Shown here piece after piece: positions 25,394 to 35,114 of a stretch of DNA of 64,000 nt. Origin of the DNA: Mesolinea sp964536465 (GTDB taxonomy: Bacteria; Chloroflexota; Anaerolineae; Anaerolineales; Anaerolineaceae). A program made the position numbers and the translations under genes. Under the pieces are notes generated by a model, which saw nothing but the letters and a program-made list of their open reading frames with translations, was not told where the DNA came from and made no database searches. The first letter of the stretch is position 1. Each line of letters begins with the position of its first letter. The stretch spans positions 8,822-72,821 of the forward strand of contig CAZHXQ010000001.1 in the NCBI GenBank assembly GCA_964536465.1, read 5' to 3'.

Positions 25394-26345
25394 GGAATTG
25401 GACCTTTCCACCCAACGCGTCTGCGTTACAGGTGGCGCCGGCTTTTTAGGCACACATCTGATTAAAAAGCTGAAGGAACATGGCGCCACAGAAATATTCG
25501 TGCCGCAATACCCTGAGTATGACCTGGTCAAAGGCGCGGATGTCATCGGCATGATAGATGATGCCAGACCCGATGTGATCATACATCTGGCAGCCAAGGT
25601 CGGCGGGATTGGCGCAAATCGTGAAAAGCCGGGCGAGTTCTTCTATGACAACCTGATGATGGGCATTCAACTTATCCACCATGCCTGGCAGATGGGTGTG
25701 GAAAAATTTGTCGCCATCGGAACCATTTGTGCTTACCCTAAATTCACCCCGATTCCATTCAAAGAAGAAGCCCTCTGGGAGGGTTACCCCGAAGAAACCA
25801 ACGCGCCCTATGGGCTGGCCAAGAAGATGCTGCTGGTACAGTCGCAGGCTTATCGCGATCAATACGGTTACAACTCGATCTTCCTGCTGCCGGTCAACCT
25901 TTATGGTCCTGGTGACAATTTTGACCCCGCGAGCTCGCATGTTATCCCGGCGCTGATTCGCAAATGCCTGGAAGCCAAAGAGCAAGGTGCTAAAGAAATC
26001 ATCGCCTGGGGGGATGGCTCTCCGACGCGCGAGTTTATCTATGTCGATGACGCCGCCGAAGGCATCACCCTGGCCACAATGCGCTACAACAGTTCTGACC
26101 CGGTCAACATTGGGTCAAGTTTTGAGATTTCAATTAAAGACTTAACGGAACTGATTGCCCGTTTGACCGGTTTCGAGGGCGAGGTACGTTGGGATACCAG
26201 CAAGCCAAACGGCCAACCCAGGCGTAAGCTTGACACCACTCGCGCCAAAGAACGTTTCGGATTCGAGGCAAAAACTAATTTTGAAGATGGACTTCGCCGT
26301 ACGATTGAATGGTATGCGAATGAAAGGGCACATGGCAGAGCCTAA
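25386..26345 (+). CDS. GDP-L-fucose synthase-like NAD-dependent epimerase/reductase
   Basis: Short-chain dehydrogenase of the extended class, 319 residues. VTGGAGFLGTHL near 13-24 binds the dinucleotide; HLAAKVGGIGANR, the catalytic Ser/Thr in IGTICAYP and YGLAKK (YxxxK), and VNLYGPGDNFDPASSHVIPALI are typical of GDP-4-keto-6-deoxymannose epimerase-reductases. GEFIYVDD-like REFIYVDDAAEG follows. Its usual partner, GDP-mannose 4,6-dehydratase, is not in the window, so the substrate may come from elsewhere or differ. ATG 25386 follows CGAGGTGATC; longer starts lie inside the regulator gene. It precedes the exporter genes. Confidence 0.85.
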   Translation: MDKELDLSTQRVCVTGGAGFLGTHLIKKLKEHGATEIFVPQYPEYDLVKGADVIGMIDDARPDVIIHLAAKVGGIGANREKPGEFFYDNLMMGIQLIHHAWQMGVEKFVAIGTICAYPKFTPIPFKEEALWEGYPEETNAPYGLAKKMLLVQSQAYRDQYGYNSIFLLPVNLYGPGDNFDPASSHVIPALIRKCLEAKEQGAKEIIAWGDGSPTREFIYVDDAAEGITLATMRYNSSDPVNIGSSFEISIKDLTELIARLTGFEGEVRWDTSKPNGQPRRKLDTTRAKERFGFEAKTNFEDGLRRTIEWYANERAHGRA

Positions 26346-27177
26346 AACACTGACCTCCAACCAGGTGATCACCATCGAGCCATCCAAAGGATGGCTTGGC
26401 ATCAATCTTGGTGAGCTCTGGCATTACCGCGAGCTGATCTATTTTCTCACCTGGCGTGATATCAAAGTGCGCTACAAGCAAGCAGCCCTGGGCATTGCCT
26501 GGGCGATTCTGCAGCCCGTTTTGACCACTCTGATCACCTCGATAGTTTTTGGCTATCTGCTTGAAGTCGACACGGGCGATTTGCCCTATCCGGTTTTTAC
26601 TCTTGCGGCCTTATTGCCCTGGCACCTTTTCCAGCTCTCACTGCAGAAAAGCAGCATCAGCCTGGTGGGCAACGCCAATCTGATCACCAAGGTTTACTTC
26701 CCCCGGTTGATGATCCCGCTTTCATCAGTTTTGGCAGTCCTGGTTGATTTCGCGATTACCTTATTTATCTTGTTCGTGGCTATGCTGATTTACAAACTTC
26801 CGCTGACCTGGAACGTCTTGTGGTTGATTCCGTTGACCTTGCTGACCATCCTGGCTGCCCTGGCAGTGGGCTTATGGCTCTCTGCCCTCAACGTGCAATA
26901 CCGTGACATCCAGCAGATGGTGCCGTTCCTGCTGCAGATCTGGATGTATGCTACCCCGATTGTTTACCCGATCACGATTATCCCTGAAGGTACTATCCGC
27001 AATCTCTACAGCCTTAACCCGATGGTTGGGGTGGTGCAGGGCTTCCGATGGGCGCTGTTTGGCGGCACTCCGCCAGACATGACCCTCTTGTTCTCTTCTG
27101 TCGCGGTGGTCTTGTTGCTCGTCAGCGGTCTCTTTTTCTTCCGCCGGATGGAAAAAACCTTCGCGGACGTGGTGTAA
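26332..27177 (+). CDS. ABC-2 polysaccharide exporter permease (Wzm-like)
   Basis: Membrane half of an ABC transporter that moves a lipid-linked polysaccharide across the membrane. 281 residues; after LWHYRELIYFLTWRDIKVRYKQ, the standard amphipathic entry of this family, there are six hydrophobic helices. ATG 26332 has AAAGGG five bases upstream and overlaps the epimerase by 14 nt. The stop is one base from the ATPase gene, and together they form a Wzm-Wzt pair. Confidence 0.9.
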   Translation: MAEPKTLTSNQVITIEPSKGWLGINLGELWHYRELIYFLTWRDIKVRYKQAALGIAWAILQPVLTTLITSIVFGYLLEVDTGDLPYPVFTLAALLPWHLFQLSLQKSSISLVGNANLITKVYFPRLMIPLSSVLAVLVDFAITLFILFVAMLIYKLPLTWNVLWLIPLTLLTILAALAVGLWLSALNVQYRDIQQMVPFLLQIWMYATPIVYPITIIPEGTIRNLYSLNPMVGVVQGFRWALFGGTPPDMTLLFSSVAVVLLLVSGLFFFRRMEKTFADVV

Positions 27178-27178
27178 C

Positions 27179-28453
27179 ATGGACAAAGACACATCAATTG
27201 TCGTTCAAGGTATCGGTAAGCGCTATAACATTGGCGCATTCCAGGAGCGCCAGGATACACTGCGTGACCTGATTGTCAACCAGGTGCAAAATTTGGGCGG
27301 TCTCTTTCGTAAAGGCAAAGGTGGAAGCAAAAAAGATTACATCTGGGCCCTGCGAGATGTCAGCTTTGAAGTCAAACAGGGTCAGGCTTTGGGGATCATC
27401 GGTCGTAACGGCGCAGGAAAGAGCACCTTGCTCAAAGTGCTTTCCCGTGTGACCAACCCGACCGAAGGCTATGGCGAATTACGGGGCAGGGTTGGTTCTC
27501 TCCTGGAGGTTGGCACCGGTTTTCATCCTGAATTGACCGGCAGGGAGAATATTTTCCTTAACGGTGCCATTCTGGGAATGCACAAAAAAGAAATTGAAGC
27601 CCGTTTCGATGAGATTGTCGCTTTTTCTGAAGTCGAAAAATTTATTGACACGCCAGTCAAGCGCTATTCATCGGGTATGTACCTGAGGCTTGCTTTCGCG
27701 GTGGCAGCGCATCTGGAACCAGAAATTCTGGTTGTAGATGAAGTCTTGGCGGTGGGGGACGCGGATTTTCAACGAAAGAGCCTGGGCAAGATGGGCGATG
27801 TCGCCAGTTCTGGCCGAACGGTTTTGTTCGTGAGTCATAACATGTCAGCCATTTTGCGCCTGACCCAGGAATCCATCGTGCTGGATAAGGGCCGGGTGTT
27901 GATGCGCGCCCCCTCGGCTGAAGCAGTCGATTTTTACCTCAACCGCGGCCTCTCCAAGTTGGGCGAGCGTTATTGGGAAGAGGATGAAATCCCAGCCTCA
28001 AGCAGTCCGTTCAAACCTCTGGCAATCAGAATTGTCGATAAAGATGGCAACGTCTCTGATTCAGTACGCTCGGTCGACCCCATCACGATTGAAATTGACT
28101 ATGAACTCAGCGATGATATCACAGGTCTGCGCGTAGGTTACTATCTGTTGACGCCCAGGGGGGAGCCGGTTTTTACCAGCTTCGACACTGACTCCGAAGA
28201 ATTGTTCCGTGAGTATGCCGGCAGGGCCAAGGGTGTTTATGCAAGCCGTTGTGTTATCCCTGCCAATACATTAAACGAAGGTCGTTTTGTGCTGGGTATG
28301 AACGCCAGCTCTTACCGCATTAAACGTTATTTCCAGGACGATCAGGCGCTCAGCTTCACGGTTGATGCCAGTGGTGCCCCAGGTACCCAATGGCCAGAGC
28401 CGAGACCTGGCGCAGTCAGGCCTGCTTTAGACTGGACAATTAACGAACGGTGA
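27179..28453 (+). CDS. ABC polysaccharide exporter ATPase with C-terminal Wzt domain
   Basis: ATPase of the exporter, 424 residues. Walker A GRNGAGKST near 80, the family signature YSSGMYLRLAF, Walker B ILVVDEVLAVGD and the switch VSHNMSAIL. The region from about 265 to 400 is a beta-sandwich Wzt-C-type domain that in related systems recognises the chemically modified end of the O-polysaccharide. Its presence implies that export requires a terminal cap, consistent with methyltransferases and unusual sugars in the cluster. It overlaps the next gene region closely. Confidence 0.92.
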   Translation: MDKDTSIVVQGIGKRYNIGAFQERQDTLRDLIVNQVQNLGGLFRKGKGGSKKDYIWALRDVSFEVKQGQALGIIGRNGAGKSTLLKVLSRVTNPTEGYGELRGRVGSLLEVGTGFHPELTGRENIFLNGAILGMHKKEIEARFDEIVAFSEVEKFIDTPVKRYSSGMYLRLAFAVAAHLEPEILVVDEVLAVGDADFQRKSLGKMGDVASSGRTVLFVSHNMSAILRLTQESIVLDKGRVLMRAPSAEAVDFYLNRGLSKLGERYWEEDEIPASSSPFKPLAIRIVDKDGNVSDSVRSVDPITIEIDYELSDDITGLRVGYYLLTPRGEPVFTSFDTDSEELFREYAGRAKGVYASRCVIPANTLNEGRFVLGMNASSYRIKRYFQDDQALSFTVDASGAPGTQWPEPRPGAVRPALDWTINER

Positions 28454-28458
28454 GTCCT

Positions 28459-30105
28459 ATGAGCGCGAAAATTAAAAATTTTCTTGGTGAACTGCCCCTG
28501 ACTGTTGAAGCCTATTGGGCGATGCACGGCAGGAACAAACCTTTGCTGGCACACTATCAGCTTGATAGTTTGAAGGAAGTGCTGCCAGAAGCCGTCAGAG
28601 ATGTTCAGCGGTACCAGCGAAAAGCGCAAAAATCGCGCAAAATTTGCATTTTTGCCACGCTGCATTACTGGATCGAGCAGTCGATGTTGGTTGCGCTTGC
28701 CCTGGCAGGGCAAGGTCACCGGGTGACCTTCTCCTGGTTGCCCTACGCCGACTGGGATAAAGAAATCAGCCGCTTCGATCTGCGCCGGCAAGATTTATAT
28801 ACTTTGGATGCACTCAAGCCAGCTGCTCAAGTAATGCGCATAGATAGCCTTCTGGCGCACAGCCTGTCTGCCGGCAAGCGACCCCAGCTGACAACCGAGC
28901 TACGTGAAATCGTTGATCAGGTTTCTGACTACGATACGCAATATACGCTGCAAATCGAAGAAACCGATCTTTCCAGCCCACTCTACCAATTGCGTCAACA
29001 ACGCAACGGTCAGGCCGCGCTGGCAATTTTCGATTGGCTGCAAAAAGAAAAGCCAGATTTGTTGATTATCCCGAACGGAACCATCCTCGAAATGGGCGTT
29101 GCTTACCAAATCGCCCGCTCACAGGGAATTGAGACAATAACCTTCGAATTTGCCGACCAGCAGGAACGCATCTGGCTGGCGCAAGATGACGAAATTATGC
29201 AGCATAACACCTCAGATCTGTGGAATCAGCTTGGCGAACAACCTTTGCCGCAAAAAGCCAGGTATGCATTGATGAGTTTATTTGGCGCTCGCAAAAATGC
29301 CCGCCTATGGGGTAACTTTGCCCGCCAATGGCAGCAAAAAGAGAGCCAAGGCGGCGCCAGCGTCCGCGACAGACTCAATTTGGATTCGCGACCGCTCGCG
29401 CTGTTGGCCACCAACGTTTTAGGTGACAGCCTCACCCTCGGCAGGCAGCGCATTACCGCTACCATGGCAGAAATGATCGTCAAGACCATCGGCTACTTTG
29501 CTCGCCACCCGCAGTTGCAGCTGGTGGTGCGCGTTCATCCTGGCGAGCTAAAAACCCACGGCACTTCAATGGTCGAGGTGATCGAACAGGCATACCCCGC
29601 CCTGCCAGACAACATTCGCATCATCCGACCGGAAGATAAAACTAACACTTACGATCTGATGGAAATCGCTGACTTTGGGTTGGTTTACACAACCACCGTT
29701 GGAATGGAGATGACTATGAACGGTCTGCCAGTGATCGTCACAGGTAAGACCCATTATGCCGGCAAAGGCTTCACCCTTGATCCGCAGAGCTGGCAGGAAT
29801 ATGAGCAGATGCTCGACCGTGTCAGCGAGAATCCCAAATCTGCCAGACTGACCCCAGAGCAAATTGAAAAGGCCTGGATGTATGCTTATTTGTTCTTTTT
29901 TGAATTTTCTTTGCCTTTTCCCTGGCATATCCTTTGGCTAGAAGAAGACTTCAAAAAACGACCCATAGGTTACGTCTTGTCCGATGAAGGTCAGCAGAGG
30001 TATGGTCAGACCTTTGATTATCTGGTTGGTAAGCCGCTTGACTGGGAGGCTCGGGGTCTTGCCAGGCTGGAAACATTGCCAATTGACGAGGAGATCTCCC
30101 TATGA
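28459..30105 (+). CDS. Capsule-polysaccharide-biosynthesis-type (KpsC/KpsS-like) glycosyltransferase
   Basis: 548 residues. The C-terminal half has the GT-B-like capsule domain: VVRVHPGE near 355, TYDLMEIADFGLVYTTTVGMEM with the conserved small-residue loop, and GLPVIVTGKTHYAGKGFT. In KpsC/S this fold moves Kdo, itself an ulosonic acid, from its CMP-sugar, so a nonulosonate or other CMP-sugar donor is reasonable here. The N-terminal half is less conserved. ATG 28459 is preferred to the GTG at 28450. A second, distantly similar protein is encoded at 44512-46134. It overlaps the following methyltransferase by 4 nt. Confidence 0.75.
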   Translation: MSAKIKNFLGELPLTVEAYWAMHGRNKPLLAHYQLDSLKEVLPEAVRDVQRYQRKAQKSRKICIFATLHYWIEQSMLVALALAGQGHRVTFSWLPYADWDKEISRFDLRRQDLYTLDALKPAAQVMRIDSLLAHSLSAGKRPQLTTELREIVDQVSDYDTQYTLQIEETDLSSPLYQLRQQRNGQAALAIFDWLQKEKPDLLIIPNGTILEMGVAYQIARSQGIETITFEFADQQERIWLAQDDEIMQHNTSDLWNQLGEQPLPQKARYALMSLFGARKNARLWGNFARQWQQKESQGGASVRDRLNLDSRPLALLATNVLGDSLTLGRQRITATMAEMIVKTIGYFARHPQLQLVVRVHPGELKTHGTSMVEVIEQAYPALPDNIRIIRPEDKTNTYDLMEIADFGLVYTTTVGMEMTMNGLPVIVTGKTHYAGKGFTLDPQSWQEYEQMLDRVSENPKSARLTPEQIEKAWMYAYLFFFEFSLPFPWHILWLEEDFKKRPIGYVLSDEGQQRYGQTFDYLVGKPLDWEARGLARLETLPIDEEISL

Positions 30106-30995
30106 ACCAGGATTCGGTCAAGCACGAAATCGGTCAGTTCTATGACGAAATCGGCTGGCAACTAGAGGCAGAAGGCGTATACCAAAACGCTCGTTATGAA
30201 GACCTGCGTCCGGTATCCGCAGAATATATTCACAAATGCCACATGCGTGTCAAACGCTATCTGGCTCCCAGCGGCAAGTACCTGCTGGACGGCGGATCCG
30301 GGCCGGTGCAATATGACGAATACCTGACCTATTCTGAAGGGTACCAGTACAGAGTATGTATGGACCTGTCGCTGGTAGCTTTAGTGGAGGCTCGCAAACG
30401 TCTGGGTGAGAAGGGCATCTATATCAATGCTGATATCGCCAACTTGCCCTTCCGTTCGGATGTTTTCGATGGCATCGTCTCCTTGCACACCATCCACCAC
30501 GTTCCGATCGAAGAAAAAGTTGGTGTCTACCAAGGGCTGCACCGTTGCCTGAAACCTGGCCGTACAATGGTTACAGTGGATGGTTGGTCAGAAGTGCCAT
30601 TAGCCAAACCGATGCAGTTCCTAATGCGCGTAGCTAACAGATTGCGCCGCTGGACAGGCAAGGAAGCTGCCGCTATGCCAGACGGATTTTCCGCCAGCCA
30701 GGCGAATATGCAAGAAAAAAAGCCTGATCAGGAACCGGTTGGGACTTTCGTGCTGAAAACCTCAGCCCGGTGGTTTCACAGCGTGATGAAAGGCATCTTG
30801 CCTTATGAAATTCGCGTCTGGCGCAGTGTTTCGGTAAGATTCCTGCGCTCAGTTATCCAGCCAGAATGGGCTGGGCGCTTCTGGTTAAAACTTTTGTATC
30901 GCCTGGAAGAATGGTTTCCGCATTATTTTGGTGAAAACGGGCAATACCCGCTCATAATCATTTCAAAAGAGAACGCAGGTAGCGCTAAGGAGTAA
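30102..30995 (+). CDS. SAM-dependent methyltransferase (class I)
   Basis: 297 residues. The SAM pocket is LLDGGSGPVQYDEY near 64-77 (motif I), an acidic end in VCMDLSLVALVEARKR, and INADIANLPFRSDVFDGIVSLHTIHHV. This is the Methyltransf_11 layout. The C-terminal 110 residues are basic and aromatic. Overlapping the KpsC-like gene, it could methylate a sugar in the glycan, for example as the end cap read by the Wzt C-terminal domain. The substrate is not determinable. Confidence 0.82.
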   Translation: MNQDSVKHEIGQFYDEIGWQLEAEGVYQNARYEDLRPVSAEYIHKCHMRVKRYLAPSGKYLLDGGSGPVQYDEYLTYSEGYQYRVCMDLSLVALVEARKRLGEKGIYINADIANLPFRSDVFDGIVSLHTIHHVPIEEKVGVYQGLHRCLKPGRTMVTVDGWSEVPLAKPMQFLMRVANRLRRWTGKEAAAMPDGFSASQANMQEKKPDQEPVGTFVLKTSARWFHSVMKGILPYEIRVWRSVSVRFLRSVIQPEWAGRFWLKLLYRLEEWFPHYFGENGQYPLIIISKENAGSAKE

Positions 30996-30997
30996 GT

Positions 30998-32008
30998 ATG
31001 GACTGGCAAGATAAGGTCGTTTTGGTAACGGGGGGAACAGGATCCTTCGGTAAGAAATTTATTCGCATTTTGCTGGATGAATATAACCCGGCTAAAGTGA
31101 TTGTTTATAGCCGCGATGAGCTCAAACAACACGATATGCAGACGACGGGCGGTTTCAACGACCCCCGAATACGTTATTTTATCGGCGATGTACGCGACAA
31201 AGAGCGTCTGATCAGGGCCATGTATGGTGTCAACATTGTGGTGCATTCCGCAGCGCTTAAACAGGTTCCGGCCTGTGAATACAACCCAATGGAAGCGATT
31301 AAGACGAACATCCTCGGCTCCGCCAACGTTATTGACGCTGCTATTGAGAACGGGGTCGAAAAAGTGCTGGCGCTGTCGACTGATAAAGCTGTCAACCCCA
31401 TCAATCTTTACGGTGCCACCAAGCTGGCGGCTGAGAAACTGATGGTGCAGAGCAATGCCTATGCCGGCGGGCGCAAAACCCGCATTTCGTGCACTCGTTA
31501 CGGCAATGTGGTTGGCTCGCGCGGATCGGTCGTTCCGCTTTTCATCAGTCAGCGCCCTACTGGCGTCCTGACCATCACGGATGAACGAATGACCCGTTTC
31601 TGGATGTCGCTTGAACAAGGCGTGCGCTTCGTGATCAGCTGCATTGAGCAAATGCAAGGAGGCGAAGTCTTTATCCCTAAGATTCCCAGCATGAAAATGA
31701 CGGACCTGGCCAAAGCAATGGCACCTGAGGCCGAAATCCGAATTATCGGCATTCGCCCCGGCGAGAAATTGCACGAAAGTCTGATCTCAGAAGACGAAGC
31801 CCGCACTACTATTGAGCTCCCTGATATGTATGTTGTTCAGCCCGCCGGCGCGGATCTTTGGTTTGGCCGAGCCTGGCAAGAAAAGGGCCAACCTGTCCCT
31901 GATGGCTTCGTCTACAATAGTGGCACCAATTCTGATTGGCTGGATGTAGAAGGCATTATGGCAATCATCAAACCGATCGAAGAAGAACTGGCGGAGGCCA
32001 GAAAATAA
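30998..32008 (+). CDS. UDP-N-acetylglucosamine 4,6-dehydratase, inverting type (PseB/FlaA1-like)
   Basis: First step of pseudaminic-acid-type pathways: UDP-GlcNAc is dehydrated to a 4-keto-6-deoxy sugar. 336 residues, normal for PseB. GGTGSFGKKFI near 13-23 binds NADP; the catalytic set lies in LSTDKAVNPINLYGATKLAAEK (STDKA, YxxxK). TRYGNVVGSRGSVVPLF and MTRFWMSLEQGV are hallmark segments of PseB and its relatives. No matching aminotransferase (PseC) is found in the window. Two bases separate it from the upstream methyltransferase gene. Confidence 0.88.
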   Translation: MDWQDKVVLVTGGTGSFGKKFIRILLDEYNPAKVIVYSRDELKQHDMQTTGGFNDPRIRYFIGDVRDKERLIRAMYGVNIVVHSAALKQVPACEYNPMEAIKTNILGSANVIDAAIENGVEKVLALSTDKAVNPINLYGATKLAAEKLMVQSNAYAGGRKTRISCTRYGNVVGSRGSVVPLFISQRPTGVLTITDERMTRFWMSLEQGVRFVISCIEQMQGGEVFIPKIPSMKMTDLAKAMAPEAEIRIIGIRPGEKLHESLISEDEARTTIELPDMYVVQPAGADLWFGRAWQEKGQPVPDGFVYNSGTNSDWLDVEGIMAIIKPIEEELAEARK

Positions 32009-32009
32009 A

Positions 32010-32930
32010 ATGACCCGCTTGCTGATCACCGGCGTGAGTGGATTGCTGGGTATCAACCTGGCGCTTGAGGCTGTCGGGGCGGGCCACGAAGTAGTTGGTT
32101 GGACTCACAGCCGTTCTTTGAAGGGTGTGCCTTTCGAGCAGGAGACCGTCTGCTTGGAAGACCTTGAGGTTCTGCCTGTGGCACTTCAGAGAGCCCGCCC
32201 GGAGGCGCTCATCCATTGCGCCGCGATTGCCAACCTGGATGAAGCGGAACAAAATCCCCAGCACACTTTTTTGGTTAACGCCCAGGCACCTGGCGTGTTA
32301 GCGCGTGCCTCAAAGGAAGCAGGTATCCCTTTTGTCCAAATTTCCACCGACGCGGTCTTTGACGGCAGTAAGGGTAACTACAACGAAGAAGACCCGCCGA
32401 ACCCACAAAACACCTACGCGCAATCAAAACTGGCTGGAGAACAGGCTGTTCGGAATGAATATCCGGAGGCGCTGGTGGCCAGGGTCGTTTTTTATGGTTG
32501 GTCGCTCAGCGGCAAGCGCAGCCTGGCGGAGTTCTTTTTTAATAATCTCAGCCAGGGCAAGCAGGTCAAGGGCTTCACTGACTCGATCTTCAGCCCCCTC
32601 TACGCGCGAGATTTGGCCGAACTGCTCCTGGAAGCCCTCTCGAAAAATCTGCGGGGAACCTACCATTTCTTTTCCAGAGAGAGTTTGAGCAAATATGATT
32701 TTGGCATGGCCATGGCGGATCGCTTCGGTTTAGATCAAAACCTGATCACAGCAGTAAAAACCGCCCAGGGCAACTTGAATATCCCCCGTTCGCTCAATCT
32801 CAGTGCAAGCAGCGCTAAACTCTGTACAGCGCTTGGCCATGAAATTCCGGGTGTGGTCGAGGGACTGGAGCGAATGTTTGCAGACTGTCAGCACGGTCTG
32901 CGCAAACGCCTGGCAGCTTTTTTGGCATAA
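32010..32930 (+). CDS. RmlD-like nucleotide-sugar 4-ketoreductase
   Basis: 306 residues. GVSGLLGINLAL near 8-19 binds NAD(P); ALIHCAAIANLDEAE, STDAVFDG and NTYAQSKLAGEQAV (catalytic Tyr/Lys) match dTDP-4-dehydrorhamnose reductase-type proteins. None of the other rhamnose genes (rmlA, B, C) is present, so it more likely reduces the 4-keto sugar made by the neighbouring dehydratase, as in routes to N-acetyl-fucosamine- or quinovosamine-like sugars. That role is inferred from the neighbour. Confidence 0.83.
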   Translation: MTRLLITGVSGLLGINLALEAVGAGHEVVGWTHSRSLKGVPFEQETVCLEDLEVLPVALQRARPEALIHCAAIANLDEAEQNPQHTFLVNAQAPGVLARASKEAGIPFVQISTDAVFDGSKGNYNEEDPPNPQNTYAQSKLAGEQAVRNEYPEALVARVVFYGWSLSGKRSLAEFFFNNLSQGKQVKGFTDSIFSPLYARDLAELLLEALSKNLRGTYHFFSRESLSKYDFGMAMADRFGLDQNLITAVKTAQGNLNIPRSLNLSASSAKLCTALGHEIPGVVEGLERMFADCQHGLRKRLAAFLA

Positions 32931-32941
32931 TAGGAGAAAAT

Positions 32942-34009
32942 ATGGAACTCAAAATTGGCAAGCACCTGATCGGTGACAAACATCCTACATACTTTATCGC
33001 GGATATCGCCGCCAATCATGACGGCAGCCTGGAACGCGCACTGCATCTTATCCACCTGGCCGCTCAAGCAGGAGCCAATGCCGCTAAGTTCCAAAACTTC
33101 CGCGGGGCAGAGATTGTTTCCGATTACGGCTTCAATCACATGAATGCCCAGGTCTCTCACCAGGCTAATTGGAAAAAGAGCGTGACCCAAGTCTATGATG
33201 ACGCCTCTATACCCTTTAACTGGACGCCGATCCTCAAGCGGGAGTGCGACCAGGCTGGGATTGACTATTTCTCTTCCCCCTATGACTTTGAAGCCACAGA
33301 TATGCTCGACTCCTACGTGCCCGCTTATAAAATCGGCTCAGGCGATATCACCTGGATGGAAAATTGCCTGCGCATGGCCGAAAAAGGCAAACCGGTACTG
33401 CTGGCAACAGGCGCTTCCCATATTGGCGAAGTCCAGCGAGCAGTAGAAGCCATCCTGGCGGTTAACCCAAAATTGATTTTAATGCAGTGCAATACCAATT
33501 ACACAGCTGCTGATGGTAACTTCGACAACATCCATCTGAATGTGCTCAAAACCTACCATCAGATCTGGCCGGAGCTGATTTTAGGCCTCAGCGACCATAC
33601 TCACGGTCATGCTACCGTGCTGGGTGCGGTCGCCCTGGGTGCCCGTGTAATAGAAAAACATTTCACTGACGATAACGATCGCGAGGGGCCGGACCATGCC
33701 TTTGCCATGAACCCGCAAAGCTGGGCAGAAATGGTGCGTAACACCCGCCAACTGGAACGCGCACTTGGTTCTGGCAATAAATTTGTAACTGACAATGAAA
33801 AAGAAACTGTGGTTGTGCAACGCCGCTGCCTGAGGGCTGGACGGGACATACAAACCGGTGAGAGGCTGACCCGTGAGATGATTGCTGTGCTGCGCCCGGC
33901 CACCCCCGGTGCGATTGAGCCCCACGAAGTCGACAGGGTGGTTGGTCTTAAAGCGCTCAGAGATATCACGCGTGGGCAGGAACTGCGCTGGACGCAGTTA
34001 GGCGATTAA
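32942..34009 (+). CDS. Nonulosonic acid synthase, NeuB family, with SAF domain
   Basis: Condenses phosphoenolpyruvate with a six-carbon amino sugar to make a nine-carbon sialic-acid-like sugar. 355 residues, normal. IADIAANHDGSLERA near 19-33 and AAKFQNFRGAEIV form the barrel entry, YKIGSGDITWMENCLRMAEKGKPVLLATGAS the centre and LGLSDHTHGHATVLGAVALGARVIEKHFT the PEP/metal site. The last 65 residues (RRCLRAGRDIQTGE...) are the antifreeze-like SAF domain that closes the neighbouring subunit's site. Which sugar it makes (Neu, Leg, Pse type) is not readable. A GGAG lies before the ATG. Confidence 0.9.
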   Translation: MELKIGKHLIGDKHPTYFIADIAANHDGSLERALHLIHLAAQAGANAAKFQNFRGAEIVSDYGFNHMNAQVSHQANWKKSVTQVYDDASIPFNWTPILKRECDQAGIDYFSSPYDFEATDMLDSYVPAYKIGSGDITWMENCLRMAEKGKPVLLATGASHIGEVQRAVEAILAVNPKLILMQCNTNYTAADGNFDNIHLNVLKTYHQIWPELILGLSDHTHGHATVLGAVALGARVIEKHFTDDNDREGPDHAFAMNPQSWAEMVRNTRQLERALGSGNKFVTDNEKETVVVQRRCLRAGRDIQTGERLTREMIAVLRPATPGAIEPHEVDRVVGLKALRDITRGQELRWTQLGD

Positions 34010-34012
34010 CCT

Positions 34013-35113
34013 ATGCGAATAATGTACTTGACCCGTTCAGATTCTGTTCATGATCAGCGTTTCATGCAGACGCTGGCTGAAAGTGAGTTTGAGGCTTTTG
34101 TCTGGCGCTTACTTTCGGGTGATTACCCTACCCCTGAAGGAGTGACAACTTTAGATTGGCAGGGGATTGGCGGAGGTTTGCAAGCCTGGAATTTGCCTTT
34201 CGCCCAGAGAAAGTTAGAGCAGGCCATTCGAGAGGTCCAACCCGATCTGATTCACGCCGGCCCGTTGCACGACCTGGCCTTTTTGGCTGCTAAGACAGGC
34301 TTTGCCAATCTTCTCTCGATGAGTTGGGGGTTCGATTTGATGAAAGATGTGCGGGTCGATAAGCTGACCGAACACCGCACCCGATTTGCCCTGCAGCGTT
34401 CCAAAGGTTTGATAACCGACGCCTACTGCTCTGCAGAGGCAGCCGCCGGTCTTGGTTTTCCCCGTGAAGATATCTGCATATTCCCCTGGGGTGTCAACTT
34501 GCAGCACTTCTCTCCTGCCAACGCGCGCAAGAGCGGTCTCGCCTGGCGGCAAAAAATGGGTTGGGAGGATAATTTGGTCCTGTTGTGCCTGCGCAGTTGG
34601 GAACCCAACTACGGGGTCGGCACGCTCCTGGCTGCTTTTGAAAAAGCGGCAGCTGAAAAGCAGAACTTGCGTCTGATATTACTGGGCGATGGCAGCCTGC
34701 ATGACGAATACTTGCGAGTGTTAGAGGATGAGAGTTTCAAAGACAAAGTTTTTATCGGCGGTCGGGTTCCAAACCAGGAACTGGTCAAGTTTTATGGCGC
34801 TGCCGATGTGTATGTCACTCCCAGTCATGTGGACGGTTCTTCCGTCTCGCTGATGGAAGCCCTGGCTTGCGGGTTACCCACAATCGCCTCGGACATACCG
34901 GCTAACCTCGAATGGGTGTACCATAATGAAAACGGCTGGATTTTCCCTGACAATAATATTAACGCTCTCAGGGAGACCATTCTGAACTGCCATCCAAACT
35001 TAGAAATGGCAGAACGCGCCAGGGCAACTGCTGAAAGCAAAGCCGACTGGCAAAAAAACCGGCAAATTTTGTTGGACTGTTACCGACAATTGCTGCCCAA
35101 TGAAGGAAAATAA
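34013..35113 (+). CDS. Glycosyltransferase family 4
   Basis: GT-B glycosyltransferase, 366 residues. The C-terminal donor domain has LLGDGSLHDEYL, VFIGGRVPNQELVKFYGAADVYVTPSHVDGSSVSLMEALACGLPTIASDI near 245-295 with the EX7E-like motif (E in LMEALACGLP). It transfers an alpha-linked sugar from a nucleotide donor to a lipid-linked glycan at the membrane surface. Acceptor and donor unknown. Three bases from the NeuB stop. Confidence 0.88.
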   Translation: MRIMYLTRSDSVHDQRFMQTLAESEFEAFVWRLLSGDYPTPEGVTTLDWQGIGGGLQAWNLPFAQRKLEQAIREVQPDLIHAGPLHDLAFLAAKTGFANLLSMSWGFDLMKDVRVDKLTEHRTRFALQRSKGLITDAYCSAEAAAGLGFPREDICIFPWGVNLQHFSPANARKSGLAWRQKMGWEDNLVLLCLRSWEPNYGVGTLLAAFEKAAAEKQNLRLILLGDGSLHDEYLRVLEDESFKDKVFIGGRVPNQELVKFYGAADVYVTPSHVDGSSVSLMEALACGLPTIASDIPANLEWVYHNENGWIFPDNNINALRETILNCHPNLEMAERARATAESKADWQKNRQILLDCYRQLLPNEGK

Positions 35114-35114
35114 A